Source: Streptomyces tateyamensis
GTDB lineage: Bacteria; Actinomycetota; Actinomycetes; Streptomycetales; Streptomycetaceae
Assembly (NCBI RefSeq): GCF_003205575.1
Contig: NZ_PYBW01000068.1
Span: 1 to 57,225 of the forward strand
DNA length: 57,225 nt
Reading direction: 5' to 3'
Numbering within the stretch: position 1 is the first letter of the stretch; every line of letters starts with the position of its first letter. Made by a program: the position numbers and the translations under genes. Below, piece after piece: positions 25,601 through 34,175 of the stretch. The notes below the pieces were generated by a model that saw only the letters and a program-made list of their open reading frames with translations, did not search any database and had not been told where the DNA came from.

Positions 25601-27547
25601 GTCGTCGTGGGCGCGCAGGGCCTGGAGCACCTGCCAGACAACCTTGAAGCGGTCATTGCCGGCCAGGGCCTTCTCCGGCGAGGTGCCCGCCGGGACGGCG
25701 ACCGGCAGGATGATGTACCCGTAGTTCTTGCCCTCCGCCCGGCGCATTACTCGGCCGACCGACTGCACCACGTCCACGACCGAGTTGCGCGGGTGCAGGA
25801 ACAGAACAGCATCGAGGCTGGGGACGTCCACGCCCTCAGAGAGGCAGCGGGCGTTGGACAGGATGCGGGCGTTGTTGGGGCCCGGGTCCTGCTTGAGCCA
25901 GTCCAGCTTCTGGTTTCGCTTGAGGGTGTTGAAGGTGCCGTCGACGTGGTCGACCTCGCAGCTCAGCACCTCGTCATCGGCACCGTCGTACGCGTTAACG
26001 ACCTCGTTGAAGCGGTCCTTGATCGTCTGCGAGTCCGCGATGGACCGGGCGAAGGCCACGGCCCGCTTCATCGGCGCCTCACCCTCGGTGAAGCCCGTGC
26101 CGTCAGCGAAGGTGCCGGCACGCTTGGCCAGCGCGTTCCAGCACCCGATGATCTTAGCGGCATCGTCGATACCCAGCTCGGAGGAGCCGCCCGCTAGGCC
26201 CTCCTGGATGGTCCTGGCCACCATGGTCTCGTCCACGGCGAGGATAAGGACCTTGTAGTCCGTGAGCAGCCCCTGCTCCACCGCTTGGCCGAAGCCGAGG
26301 CGATGGAACTCCGGGCCGAACTTCGACTCGTCGTCCATCGAGGTCAGAACGGCGTCTGCGTTCTTCGCGTCGGCCTTGGTGTCCTCGTTGTAGATGCGCG
26401 GCGTGGCCGTCATGTAGAGGCGGCGATCGGCGCGGATGTACTCGCCGTCGTGGACCTTGACGAAGTTGGACTCGTTGGTGCCCGCCAGCTGCACGCCCGT
26501 CGTGCGGTGAGCCTCGTCGCACAGCACCAGATCGAAGCGGGGCAGGCCGGCCTTCTGCGCCTGGTTGATGGTGGGGATCGACTGGTAGGTGGAGAAGACG
26601 ACGGTGAGACGGGCCTCACCCTTCGCGCCGGCCATCTGCTTGATGAGCGTGGGGGCGTCGGTGGTCGCGGGCAGGGCCAGGTCATGCGTTGCCATGTCCT
26701 GGTTGTCACCGTGGAAGCCCTGATTCTGCCTTGCAGCGCTCTGCTGCTTGCCGACCTTCACATCGGAGCAGACGGCAAAGGCCCTCATCGGTGTCTCAGT
26801 CTCGGCGCTCCACTCCCGCAGGGTCTGCGACAGCAGGGCGATGGACGGCACCAGGAAGAGGACGGTGGTGTGTTCGCCCTCACCCCGCCCGGCGCGCTCT
26901 GCGGCCAACCGCTCCACGGTCTTTAGGCCGGTGAAGGTCTTCCCGGTGCCGCAGGCCATGATCAGCTTGCCGCGCTCGCGCGACGCGAAGCCCTCGAAGA
27001 CCGCGTCGATGGCCTCCCGCTGGTGCGGGAGCGGGGTCTTCTTGCGGCGAAGGCTCGTCGTGACCCGTTCCCCGGAAACCGTCGGTAGGTGCCACTCAAC
27101 CGGACTGCCCGCAATATCGGCCAGCCCTATCCGGGTCACGGGAATCTGCTGGCCGCCGAGAGCCTCCTCGGCGTGCGGGCCCCACTTTTCCGTGGTGGAA
27201 ATGATCATCCGACGGGTGAAGCCGCCCTTGCCGGAGGCGGTGAAGAACGAGTCGATGTCGGCCTTCTGCACCGTGTGGTCCGGCTCGTAGAACTTGCACT
27301 GGATGGCGCAGTACCCGCCGGTCTCACGATCCTGGGCCACCAAGTCGATGCCCACGTCACGCTTGTCGTCCGCCGCCTCCGGCCAGTCCGACCACATCCA
27401 CACCTGAGTGAACTGTTCGTTCCACTGAGGGTCCGTGCTCAGGTACTCGACCATGAGCTCCTCGAATCGGGTACCGCGGTCGCGGTTGCCGTCGGAGGTC
27501 TCGCGGATCATCTTGAGGACGTCGTGCACCGTCGTGGTCGTGCCCAC
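22664..27547 (-). CDS. Type ISP restriction-modification enzyme (single polypeptide)
   Basis: The product is 1627 aa from a GTG at 27547 (VGTTTTVHDVLKMIRETSDG). This start matches the family's usual N-terminus; in-frame sequence to 27664 adds 39 atypical residues. Domain order: Mrr-like nuclease (DVGIDLVAQ, then IQCKF with Lys85); SF2 translocase with ACGTGKT near 195-201, CDEAH near 340 and QSVGRVMRR; a helical coupler; gamma-class adenine methyltransferase with DPFAGTG near 915 and NPPY at ~1023-1026; a C-terminal target-recognition domain from ~1250. LlaGI/LlaBIII-type enzymes methylate one adenine and translocate to cleave DNA between two head-to-head sites. All key motifs are present. 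It faces the pPIWI-RE operon. Confidence 0.92.
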   Translation of the reverse strand: MGTTTTVHDVLKMIRETSDGNRDRGTRFEELMVEYLSTDPQWNEQFTQVWMWSDWPEAADDKRDVGIDLVAQDRETGGYCAIQCKFYEPDHTVQKADIDSFFTASGKGGFTRRMIISTTEKWGPHAEEALGGQQIPVTRIGLADIAGSPVEWHLPTVSGERVTTSLRRKKTPLPHQREAIDAVFEGFASRERGKLIMACGTGKTFTGLKTVERLAAERAGRGEGEHTTVLFLVPSIALLSQTLREWSAETETPMRAFAVCSDVKVGKQQSAARQNQGFHGDNQDMATHDLALPATTDAPTLIKQMAGAKGEARLTVVFSTYQSIPTINQAQKAGLPRFDLVLCDEAHRTTGVQLAGTNESNFVKVHDGEYIRADRRLYMTATPRIYNEDTKADAKNADAVLTSMDDESKFGPEFHRLGFGQAVEQGLLTDYKVLILAVDETMVARTIQEGLAGGSSELGIDDAAKIIGCWNALAKRAGTFADGTGFTEGEAPMKRAVAFARSIADSQTIKDRFNEVVNAYDGADDEVLSCEVDHVDGTFNTLKRNQKLDWLKQDPGPNNARILSNARCLSEGVDVPSLDAVLFLHPRNSVVDVVQSVGRVMRRAEGKNYGYIILPVAVPAGTSPEKALAGNDRFKVVWQVLQALRAHDDRFNAMVNKIDLNKTKPDNKIGIGWIGPEDESIGGQDGDGTAEVKGKEAQSAQHVQDALFSVSDWREAIYARIVQKVGERRYLEQWAKDVAEIAERHITRIKVAVELPEKRAAFDEFLGELQRNINPGVTESDAIDMLSQHMVTKPVFDALFKDYGFAENNPVSKAMQRILDILDDQGMDAETKALEGFYESVKLRVADIDNHEGRQHVIVELYDKFFKTALPKTADALGIVYTPVEVVDFILRSTEEALAKHFGTSLSDEGVQIVDPFAGTGTFPVRLLQSGLIKPEDLLRKYTSELHANEIVLLAYYIAAVNIEAAFHDLTGGDYRPFEGIVLTDTFQLSEGTTKLDGMDVLEGNSERAKKQQTQKITVVVGNPPYSVGQDSVNDNNQNQKYEALDGRIAETYVARSEVGNKNKLYDSYIRAIRWASDRIKDEGVVAFVSNGGYIDGTSADGLRKSLVDEFDAIYCYNLRGNQRTAGEQSRQEGGKIFGSGSRNTVAVLILVKGGKDAGTGDGCALYYRDIGDYLSREDKLRIIGSQSLDTVPWKRIVPSAEGDWINQRDGRYATFQAIGDKDKALREQAVFALYSSGLNSARDSWVYNFSEGKLQDTMKSMIDFYNEQVEGFKEHCKANGLVAPAAKDAEQWIDTDPQKISWNRADKTRLAKGETYTFGRERIVTSSYRPFTKQKLYFDSRLNDMTYQLPRLFPTAEHENFGFYSNGVHATTEPAVLMVGHVPNLDVFGKGGYFFPRYSYRELTTEGGFDFGDGGEAYERIDNITDAALRDYRKVYGDAGIGKGDIFYYAYGLLHSPEYRERFAADLKKSLPRIPKVSDFRGFAEAGRKLAELHLDYEKAKPYAGIVETDSGASDTDPRELYRVEKMKIPKVKGEPDRSTIVYNRRVTLTNIPVEAYRYRLGSRSAIEWIIDRYQLKADKASGIISDPNDWSDDPRYIIDLLRRIVTVSLETMKIVDALPPLDILE

Positions 27548-27775
27548 AGGACTTCGCTTCCCATCGCAGCCAGCGGCGCGCAGGCCGCGCCGAGAATTCC
27601 CGTACCAGAACCTCCAGAGCTTACTGGTTCGCACCGGCAGCACACCGAGGCTCCGCAAGATCACCGCATTTGCCGCGTCGGCTCAGGCCGGGGTCACATC
27701 GGTGGATCTCGCGCTCGATAACGGACCCGACCTCTGACCAAGGCGCAACCAGCTGCGAGGTGAGGGAAGCGCCAT

Positions 27776-28642
27776 TCAGATCTGGCTACCTCGACGGGCA
27801 GAGAAGAGGATGTGGGTGCCGCCGTCGCGGGCGCCGAGATTGGCGCAGGCGGTGGCCTCATAGGCGAGGAACCGCTCCCAGAGAGCTGCGGATCGTTCGA
27901 TTTCGGCTAGGACGCTCGGCTCCTCAAGACTGGCCCAGTTGCTGGCTGATCCCGCGAGGATCTCGCCGCCACACTCGGTGACGAGGGCGGTGAGCTGTTC
28001 CCAGGTGAACATGCGGCAGACGTGGGTCGCGTCAGGGACGTGGCGTAGGTCGCCGGTACGGATCACGGCGTCGGCGACGTCGATGCCGTGGCGGATCGCG
28101 ACCTGGGTGGCACCGGCGAGGCGGGCCCGCCAGCTCCCCCACAGGGACATCACCGAGGCGACCACAATGCCGCCGGGCTTCAGGATCCGGAGGAGGCCGG
28201 TGAGCGCCTGGTGCTCCTGGTCGAAGGCGTAGGAGAGGGGGCCGCCGTATGCGAGGACGAGGTCGAACGCGGCGTCGGGGAGGCGGGTGGTGTCGCGGAT
28301 GTCTAGGGTATGGCGGACTTCGACTGCGTGTTCGGCCCCCGCGCCGGACACGTTGGCTTCGTTGAGGCGGAGCTGGACGGGCGAGATGTCGGTGACCACC
28401 ACGCGTGCACCGTGTTCGGCGAGCACCATGGTGAATCGCCCGGGGCCGGCCCCGATCTCAAGCACGCGCTGCCCTTCACGCAGATAGGGCTCCAGGAAGC
28501 GTCGGTGGATCTCGAAGGAGACCCTGCCGGCGACGTCCTTGGTGAGCCGGTCCTCTTCACCCTCGCCGAGGGCGTCGTAGTAGCGGCGGATGGCCTCGAC
28601 GGACCGATCGCTGCTGGGCAGGTCGGCTGTGTTGCTGGCCAT
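27776..28642 (-). CDS. Class I SAM-dependent methyltransferase
   Basis: The product is 288 aa from the ATG at 28642 with GGAGG eight bases upstream. Rossmann-fold motif I is VLEIGAGPGRFTMVL, the acidic end of strand 2 is VVVTDISP, and the post-motif segment is FDLVLAYGGPLSYAF followed by LLRILKPGGIVVASV. The family includes small-molecule O-, N- and C-methyltransferases of biosynthetic clusters. It is divergent from the prolyl-tRNA synthetase gene over 180 bp and is the first gene of the 27.8-45 kb block. A resistance or biosynthetic role is possible; the substrate is unknown. Confidence 0.85.
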   Translation of the reverse strand: MASNTADLPSSDRSVEAIRRYYDALGEGEEDRLTKDVAGRVSFEIHRRFLEPYLREGQRVLEIGAGPGRFTMVLAEHGARVVVTDISPVQLRLNEANVSGAGAEHAVEVRHTLDIRDTTRLPDAAFDLVLAYGGPLSYAFDQEHQALTGLLRILKPGGIVVASVMSLWGSWRARLAGATQVAIRHGIDVADAVIRTGDLRHVPDATHVCRMFTWEQLTALVTECGGEILAGSASNWASLEEPSVLAEIERSAALWERFLAYEATACANLGARDGGTHILFSARRGSQI

Positions 28643-28822
28643 CTGCCTCCGTTCGGGCTGTCGCGTGTCGAGGTGCGTTCGTGACTGCCCTCCCACCTGG
28701 GCTTCTCAAAATGGGGTGATTCGGGCAGGGCTCCGCCACTAGGATCCGTGGCCCGTCGTGATGTCGGCGCGAGCGCCGCCGCGACACTCCGCAGCTTCAC
28801 CGAGAGGACGGTCTCCGGTCCT

Positions 28823-30529
28823 ATGCGTTGGTCCCAGCTGTACGTGCCCACTCTCCGGGAGGACCCGGCGGACGCGGATGCGGTGAGTCACCGCCTGCTG
28901 GTGAGAGGAGGGTTCGTCCGGCAGCTCATGGCCGGCCACTACTCCCTGCTGCCGCTGGCCGTGCGCGTCCGCGCCAAGATCGTGGACGTCATCCGCGAGG
29001 AGATGACCGCGATCGGCGCGCAGGAGTTCGTCCTGCCGGCCATGCACCCGGCGGAGGTCTGGCAGAGGACTGGTCGCTGGGAGGTGATGGGTGAGGAGAT
29101 GTTCCGGCTCAAGGACCGCAAGGGCGCGGACATGGCCCTCGGCATGACCCACGAGGAGATCTTCACCGTCCTGTCCCAGGAGTTGCGCTCGTACCGGGAC
29201 CTGCCACAGCTCTGGTACCAGTTCCAGACCAAGTTCCGCGACGAGGCGCGGCCCAAGAGCGGCCTGCTGCGGGTGCGCGAGTTCACCATGAAGGACTCGT
29301 ACAGCTTCGACGCGGCCGACGAGGGCCTGGACCACTCGTTCGACCTGCACCGGGGCGCGTACGAGCGGATCTTCGAGCGGCTCGGTCTGCCGGCCATTGC
29401 GGTGCAGGCGTCCAGCGGGAGCATGGGCGGCAGCGCGTCGGTGGAGTTCATGAGCCCCTCCGACGCCGGCGAGGACCTGGTGGTCCGCTGCCTCGGCTGC
29501 GGCTACGCCGCCAACACCGAGAAGGCCACCTCCGCCCTGGCCGCCGTGACGGACGGCCCCGGCCTGGACATGCCCGAGCGGTTCGACACCCCCGACGCCC
29601 GCACGATCGACGAGCTGGCGCGCCTGCACTGCGTCCCGGCCGAACGGCAGATCAAGACGCTGGTGTACGTGGTCGACGACCAGCTGACCCTGGTCCTGCT
29701 GCGCGGCGACCACAGCCTGGTCGAGCAGAAGCTCATCGACACCCTGGCCGCCACCGCCGTGCGGCCGGCGACCGCCGAGGAGATCCAGGCCGCGCTGGGC
29801 GCCTCGCCCGGCAGCCTCGGGGCGGTCGGCGTCACCGGCCTGCCGATCCTCGCGGACGAGGCCCTGCGCGGGCGCACCGACATGACCACCGGCGCCAACA
29901 CCGACGGCGTCCACCTGCGGGGCCTGTCGGTGGAGAGGGACATCGCGGTGCAGCGGTGGGCGGACCTGCGCGAGGTCGTCTCCGGCGAGCCCTGCCCCGC
30001 CTGCGGCGAGCCCCTGGAAGTGGTGGTCACCATCGAGGTCGGCCACATCTTCAAGCTCGGCCGCAAGTACACCGAGACCCTCGGCGTCACCGTGCTCGGC
30101 CCCGACGGCGACCGGGTCGTCCCGACCATGGGCAGCTACGGCATCGGCGTCGAGCGGGCGATGGCGTCGATCGTGGAGACGCACCACGACGAGAAGGGCA
30201 TCGTCTGGCCGGTCTCTGTGGCACCGTTCGAAGTCGCGGTGGTGGCCCTGGGGGTCACCGACGCGACGGTGGCCGAGGCCGCCGAAGACCTGTACCGGCA
30301 GCTGCGGGCCGAACGGGTGGACGTGCTGCTGGACGACCGCAACGAGCGGCCCGGGGTGAAGTTCAGTGACGTCGAGCTGGTCGGCATCCCGTACCGGATC
30401 ACGGTCGGCGCCCGCGGCCTCGCCGAGGGGACCGTCGAGGTCACCACCCGGGCCACCGGCGAGACGCAACTGGTGCCGGTAGCCCAGGCGGTGGAGCACG
30501 TCCGCAAGCTGCTGACTGCCGCCGCCTGA
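28823..30529 (+). CDS. proS: Prolyl-tRNA synthetase (bacterial type, with editing insertion)
   Basis: The product is 568 aa from the ATG at 28823 (MRWSQLYVPTLREDPADADA, the typical ProRS start). The in-frame GTG at 28748 would add residues that do not match the family. Class II motifs are intact: motif 2 QTKFRDEARPKSGLLRVREF and motif 3 MGSYGIGVERAMASI. The INS editing domain lies between them (~225-400), and the C-terminal anticodon-binding domain is complete. It should charge tRNA-Pro with proline. A TAGGAT -10 box at 28740 implies a ~70-base leader. As the host must have its own proS, this is an extra copy on a mobile element: self-resistance, or supply of Pro-tRNA to a pathway, are the likely reasons. 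Confidence 0.9.
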   Translation: MRWSQLYVPTLREDPADADAVSHRLLVRGGFVRQLMAGHYSLLPLAVRVRAKIVDVIREEMTAIGAQEFVLPAMHPAEVWQRTGRWEVMGEEMFRLKDRKGADMALGMTHEEIFTVLSQELRSYRDLPQLWYQFQTKFRDEARPKSGLLRVREFTMKDSYSFDAADEGLDHSFDLHRGAYERIFERLGLPAIAVQASSGSMGGSASVEFMSPSDAGEDLVVRCLGCGYAANTEKATSALAAVTDGPGLDMPERFDTPDARTIDELARLHCVPAERQIKTLVYVVDDQLTLVLLRGDHSLVEQKLIDTLAATAVRPATAEEIQAALGASPGSLGAVGVTGLPILADEALRGRTDMTTGANTDGVHLRGLSVERDIAVQRWADLREVVSGEPCPACGEPLEVVVTIEVGHIFKLGRKYTETLGVTVLGPDGDRVVPTMGSYGIGVERAMASIVETHHDEKGIVWPVSVAPFEVAVVALGVTDATVAEAAEDLYRQLRAERVDVLLDDRNERPGVKFSDVELVGIPYRITVGARGLAEGTVEVTTRATGETQLVPVAQAVEHVRKLLTAAA

Positions 30530-30541
30530 AGCTCGACTCGA

Positions 30542-30590
30542 CAGTGTGTGGGGTGGTGGGGCCGGTTAGGCCCCACCACCCCACACACTG
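30542..30590. terminator. Strong bidirectional terminator between proS and tyrS
   Basis: Two perfect 22-base arms (30542-30563 and 30569-30590), beginning CAGTGTGTGGGG and ending CCCCACACACTG, with a 5-base loop. They occupy nearly the whole 62-bp gap between the convergent synthetase genes. Confidence 0.88.
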
Positions 30591-30591
30591 G

Positions 30592-31998
30592 TCAGACGTC
30601 GATACGGGCGATCTTCCGGCCTGCCTTGAGGTAGAAGGTCGCCTCGCCGGTGAGTTCGGCTTCGCCGACGAGCGCGGACAGCGCCTGCTGGGTGCTGCCC
30701 TCGTCGAGCTGGGTGGTGTGCTGCTCGCCGTCGACGCCCTCGGCGATCAAGCGAAGGCCGTTCTGAGCAGCGACTCGGCGGGCGGCCGAGTTGCTGGCGG
30801 CGAAGCCCAGGACCTGAGTCAGCAGGGTGACCAGCGGGGTCTCGGCGTGCTCCTGGAACGAGACGGCCGGGAGGTTCTGCGCCTCGCCGAAGGTCCGCTT
30901 GGAGAAGCGGGCGGTGAACTCGGCACGGGCGGCCTCGGCAGCCTTCAGGCCGTGCAGGGCTGCGGTGACCTCGCCGGCCAGGATGCGCTTGACGGCCATG
31001 GGGTGCGCGGTGCCGTCCGCTACCCGGCCAGTGACGGTCGTGATCTCCTCGTCGGTCCACTCGGTGAGCTGCTTGAGGTAGGGCTCGATGAGGTGGTCCG
31101 GGATGGACATCACACGGCCGAAGATCTCGTCCGGGGAGGACGAGAGCCCGACGTAGTTGCCCTTGGACTTGCTCATCTTGGCGCCGGTGCCGTCGGTGCC
31201 CTCGATGAGCGGGGTGGTGATGATGATCTCGGGGGTCTGCTCGCGGATCTCCATGACCTTGCGGCACATCTGGAGGTTCAGGAGCTGGTCCACGCCGCCG
31301 AGTTCGACGTCCGCGGTGATGGCCACGGAGTCCAGGGCCATCACGACGGAGTACACGAACTCGGCGACTGACAGGCCGTCACCCGCAGCGAGGCGGTTGC
31401 GGAAGTCGTCGCGCTGGAGCGTCATCGAGACCGGGACATGGGCCAGGATGCCCACCAACTCGGGCAGGCTGACCTTGTTCAGCCACTCGCCGTTGAAGCG
31501 CAGGTCCGCACGCGTGAAGTCGATGAACGGAGTGACCTGCTGCTGGTAGCCGCTGAGGTTGTGGGCGATGTCGGCGTCGGTCAGCGGCGGCCGTTCCGAG
31601 GAACGGCCGGACGGGTCACCGATCTTGGCCGTGACGTCACCGATGATGAAGACGACGTGGTGCCCCATGCGCTGGAACCGAGACGCGATGATGATCGGCA
31701 CCGAGTGGCCCAGGTGCACGTCCGGGGACGTCGGGTCGATCCCGTACTTGACCACGAGCGACCGCCCCTCCGCCTGGGCAGCGGTGATCTTCTCCGCGAG
31801 CCCGGATGCGGACGGGATGACGTTGATCGCACGGCCCTCGACCAGCGCAGCCTGCTCGGCCGGCGAGAGGTCGGACAGGTCCAGCGAGCGGCGGCGATAG
31901 GTCTCTTCCAAGAGCCGGGCGACCGTATAGTCCGCGGCCAGGTCCGACCCCTTGAGGATCTCCATGGCGCGGACTACGGACTCGCTGAGACGGCTCAT
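30592..31998 (-). CDS. tyrS: Tyrosyl-tRNA synthetase
   Basis: The product is 468 aa from the ATG at 31998 (MSRLSESVVRAMEILKGSDL). ATGs at 32046 and 32094 are alternatives, the last directly after the upstream stop; none has an ideal ribosome site. Class I signatures are intact: KYGIDPTSPDVHLGH (HLGH at 95-98) and GAKMSKS (KMSKS at 274-278). The tyrosine-binding region has DVELGGVDQLLNLQ. The C-terminus (RRVAAQNGLRLIAEGVDG) is a degenerate S4 RNA-binding domain. It should make Tyr-tRNA. Its N-terminal ~75 residues are longer than in housekeeping TyrRS. It is the last gene of a coupled biosynthetic-type operon, so a resistance or pathway role is more likely than housekeeping. Confidence 0.88.
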   Translation of the reverse strand: MSRLSESVVRAMEILKGSDLAADYTVARLLEETYRRRSLDLSDLSPAEQAALVEGRAINVIPSASGLAEKITAAQAEGRSLVVKYGIDPTSPDVHLGHSVPIIIASRFQRMGHHVVFIIGDVTAKIGDPSGRSSERPPLTDADIAHNLSGYQQQVTPFIDFTRADLRFNGEWLNKVSLPELVGILAHVPVSMTLQRDDFRNRLAAGDGLSVAEFVYSVVMALDSVAITADVELGGVDQLLNLQMCRKVMEIREQTPEIIITTPLIEGTDGTGAKMSKSKGNYVGLSSSPDEIFGRVMSIPDHLIEPYLKQLTEWTDEEITTVTGRVADGTAHPMAVKRILAGEVTAALHGLKAAEAARAEFTARFSKRTFGEAQNLPAVSFQEHAETPLVTLLTQVLGFAASNSAARRVAAQNGLRLIAEGVDGEQHTTQLDEGSTQQALSALVGEAELTGEATFYLKAGRKIARIDV

Positions 31999-32094
31999 GG
32001 CGTCGTTACGCTCCTGGATCTGTTGGCTGGCGTGGCCAGCGGGCATGGGAGAAGCACGTGATTTTAGCACCGGCGTATCCGGAATCGCATTCAT

Positions 32095-33048
32095 TTAGTT
32101 ACCGTGCGCCTCGGTGGCGATATGGAGAACCGCCGAGGCCGGAGCGGTAGTTGAGGTCGGCGGCGGCGGGGCGAGTGGGCGGTCACGGGCGACGCTCCAG
32201 AGACTGCGTAGCCATGCCGAGAGCGGTGCCCGGCTGCGGAGGGAGTGGTGAAGCATCGCAACGAGCGGGCGCAGGGTGCGGAGGCGCTGGCCCTGCTGAA
32301 GGTGGGCTTCCACGCGGTGCCCGGCGGCGCGGGCGCGGTAGCGGCGGGAGATGCGGCGCAGTGCGGCGGCGGTGGCCCAGGTGGGTGGGCTGGCCGTCAG
32401 GGCGATGAGGCGGTCGGCGAGGTCCACGCAGACGTCGGCGCGGTAGTGCTGGGAGGAGCCGTTGAGGGTCCGGTCGGTCATGCTCGCCGGGTGGAGCCGG
32501 TAGTTCACCAGCGGCTCGGTGAGGGTGTGCCCGTGGCCGGCCTCGCGCAGCGCGTGGAAGTGGATCTCGTTCGTCACGGGGAGGAGGCTGCGAGCGGCGT
32601 CACGGTGGACGAGGAGGGTGCTGGTGTTGCCGCCGGGGTGGGGCTCGGGCAGCAGGGGGCGGCCGTCGACGCCGACGACGGTCTCCCAGTGGTCGATCAG
32701 GAGGCGGTCGGGGGCTATGGCGTCGGCGCAGGTGCGGAGTTTGGCGGGGTGGAACCAGTCGTCGGCGTCGAGTGGGGCGATCCAGTCGCCCTCGGCGAGG
32801 AGCACGGCGTCGGTGAGGGTCTGGGCGAACCCTCGTTGGGGGCGGCGCACGATGCGGACGTGGTCCTGGTGGCGGCGGCAGATCTCGGGGGTGTCGTCGG
32901 TGGAGCCGTCGTCGATGACGAGGATCTCGTGGAGGGTGTAGTTACCGGGCTCCTGCTCCAGGCAACTGGTGATGGCACGGTCGAGGTAGCGGCCGTAGTT
33001 GTGGCAGAGGATCACGCAGGAGATCCGGGGCAGCGGGGCGTTCGTCAT
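32095..33048 (-). CDS. Family 2 glycosyltransferase
   Basis: The product is 317 aa. The ATG at 33048 overlaps the preceding gene's stop (ATGA). The GT-A fold of GT2 enzymes is clear: ISCVILCHNYGRYLDRAITS, ILVIDDGSTDDTPEI, and the metal-binding DADD in WIAPLDADDWFHP. It ends with FHALREAGHGHTLTEPLVNY and a basic C-terminal region (~210-300). No transmembrane segments are evident, so it is cytoplasmic. It probably transfers a sugar from an NDP-sugar to a product of the cluster, but acceptor and donor cannot be told. Confidence 0.87.
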   Translation of the reverse strand: MTNAPLPRISCVILCHNYGRYLDRAITSCLEQEPGNYTLHEILVIDDGSTDDTPEICRRHQDHVRIVRRPQRGFAQTLTDAVLLAEGDWIAPLDADDWFHPAKLRTCADAIAPDRLLIDHWETVVGVDGRPLLPEPHPGGNTSTLLVHRDAARSLLPVTNEIHFHALREAGHGHTLTEPLVNYRLHPASMTDRTLNGSSQHYRADVCVDLADRLIALTASPPTWATAAALRRISRRYRARAAGHRVEAHLQQGQRLRTLRPLVAMLHHSLRSRAPLSAWLRSLWSVARDRPLAPPPPTSTTAPASAVLHIATEAHGN

Positions 33049-34175
33049 CGGTGACCGCCTTCGTAGAGCGCGAGGTGGGCGGTGACGATGTCCTTGTGCT
33101 CCTGGGCGCGGTAGTCGAGGAAGTCGTGGTCGAGGCGGCGCGGGGTGCCGGCCGTGCGGGCTGTCGCGGACTCCAGGGCGGTCAGGAAGCGTTCGCCGAA
33201 GAGGTTGGGGTGGCCGGTGGTCCAGTCGAACCATTCGGGTTCGGGGACGGCCTGGTCGTGCCGCTGGTGGAGGTGGTGTTGTTCGGGGAGATGGCCGACG
33301 CGGGCACAGACCGGGGTGAGGCCGAGGTCGAAGGCGAGTTCCAGCTGGCCGGAGTGGGTGCCCCAGAGGTAGGGGAGCAGTAGCAGGTCGCTGGCGAGCG
33401 CGGCGTCAAGGACGTCGGCGTCGGTGGGGTATGGGCGCATCGTGATCCGGATGCGGGGGTCGTGGCGGGCGGTGTCCAGGATCACGGGGAGCGAGTTGGG
33501 GGTGGCGCGGGTGAAGTCGGCGGGGCTGGCGGCGCGCAGGAGAAGGTGCAGGGTGTGGGCGGGGTCGCTGGTGGCAAGTGACCAGTTGACGACGGGTGAG
33601 ATCTGGTCGCGGTTGGCGCGGGTGGCCCCGTAGAGGAGGGTGCGGACGCCGGTGCCGGAGAGGCGTTCGCGGTGGCGGAGGGTGTCGGGCGGTACGACGT
33701 AACCGTGCGGGATGACCGTGGCGGGAGGCTCGGTGCCCAGCAGGGCGGCGAGGTCGGCGCGAGAGCCTTCGGTGAGGCAGATCCAGGGGACGTCGGCGGC
33801 GAGGAGCAGGCGCAGGCGCGTGATGAAGGCGTCGGCCCCGTCGCTGTCGCCGCCGAACATGGGGCGGGTGTCGTGGGCGGTGAAGACCACGCGGACGCCG
33901 GCGGTGGCGCAGGCGTCGAGGAGGCGCTCCAGGACGGCGGGGGTTTCGAGGTCGATGTGGTGGAGGTGGAGGACGTCGAGCCAGTCCAGCGGGGTGTGGT
34001 CGAGGATCCAGGAAGCGGTGACGTCGGCGGGGACGACGAGGCCGGGGCGGATCTCGGTGGGCTCGGGGGCGGTGTTCAGGGCGCGGATGCCGGAGCCGTC
34101 GAGCTTGCGGGCGTAGGGGGTGCGAGCGGGCAGGTGGACGACCCGAAGGCCGGAGGTCGGGGAAGCGATGGTCAT
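33045..34175 (-). CDS. GT-B fold glycosyltransferase (family 4-like)
   Basis: The product is 376 aa from the ATG at 34175, which overlaps the methyltransferase stop by four bases. The N-terminal half has MTIASPTSGLRVVHLPARTP, the segment DVLHLHHIDLETPAVLERLL and VVFTAHDTRPMFGG, typical of family 4 retaining enzymes. The C-terminal half has VIPHGYVVPPDTL, RTLLYGATRANRDQI and LLLLPYLWGTHSGQLELAFD, the nucleotide-sugar binding part with a final SGQLELA in place of the usual EPFGL-type helix. Overlaps on both sides show it is part of one translation-coupled set. Confidence 0.75.
   Translation of the reverse strand: MTIASPTSGLRVVHLPARTPYARKLDGSGIRALNTAPEPTEIRPGLVVPADVTASWILDHTPLDWLDVLHLHHIDLETPAVLERLLDACATAGVRVVFTAHDTRPMFGGDSDGADAFITRLRLLLAADVPWICLTEGSRADLAALLGTEPPATVIPHGYVVPPDTLRHRERLSGTGVRTLLYGATRANRDQISPVVNWSLATSDPAHTLHLLLRAASPADFTRATPNSLPVILDTARHDPRIRITMRPYPTDADVLDAALASDLLLLPYLWGTHSGQLELAFDLGLTPVCARVGHLPEQHHLHQRHDQAVPEPEWFDWTTGHPNLFGERFLTALESATARTAGTPRRLDHDFLDYRAQEHKDIVTAHLALYEGGHR

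Noticed and set aside
24512..26197. A 561-codon frame opposite the Type ISP enzyme
   Set aside because: The opposite strand has intact helicase and methyltransferase motifs; this frame has none.
28740..28822. A T-box or other riboswitch in front of the prolyl-tRNA synthetase
   Set aside because: The ~70-base leader is too short for a T-box and shows no antiterminator-like stem or T-box sequence.
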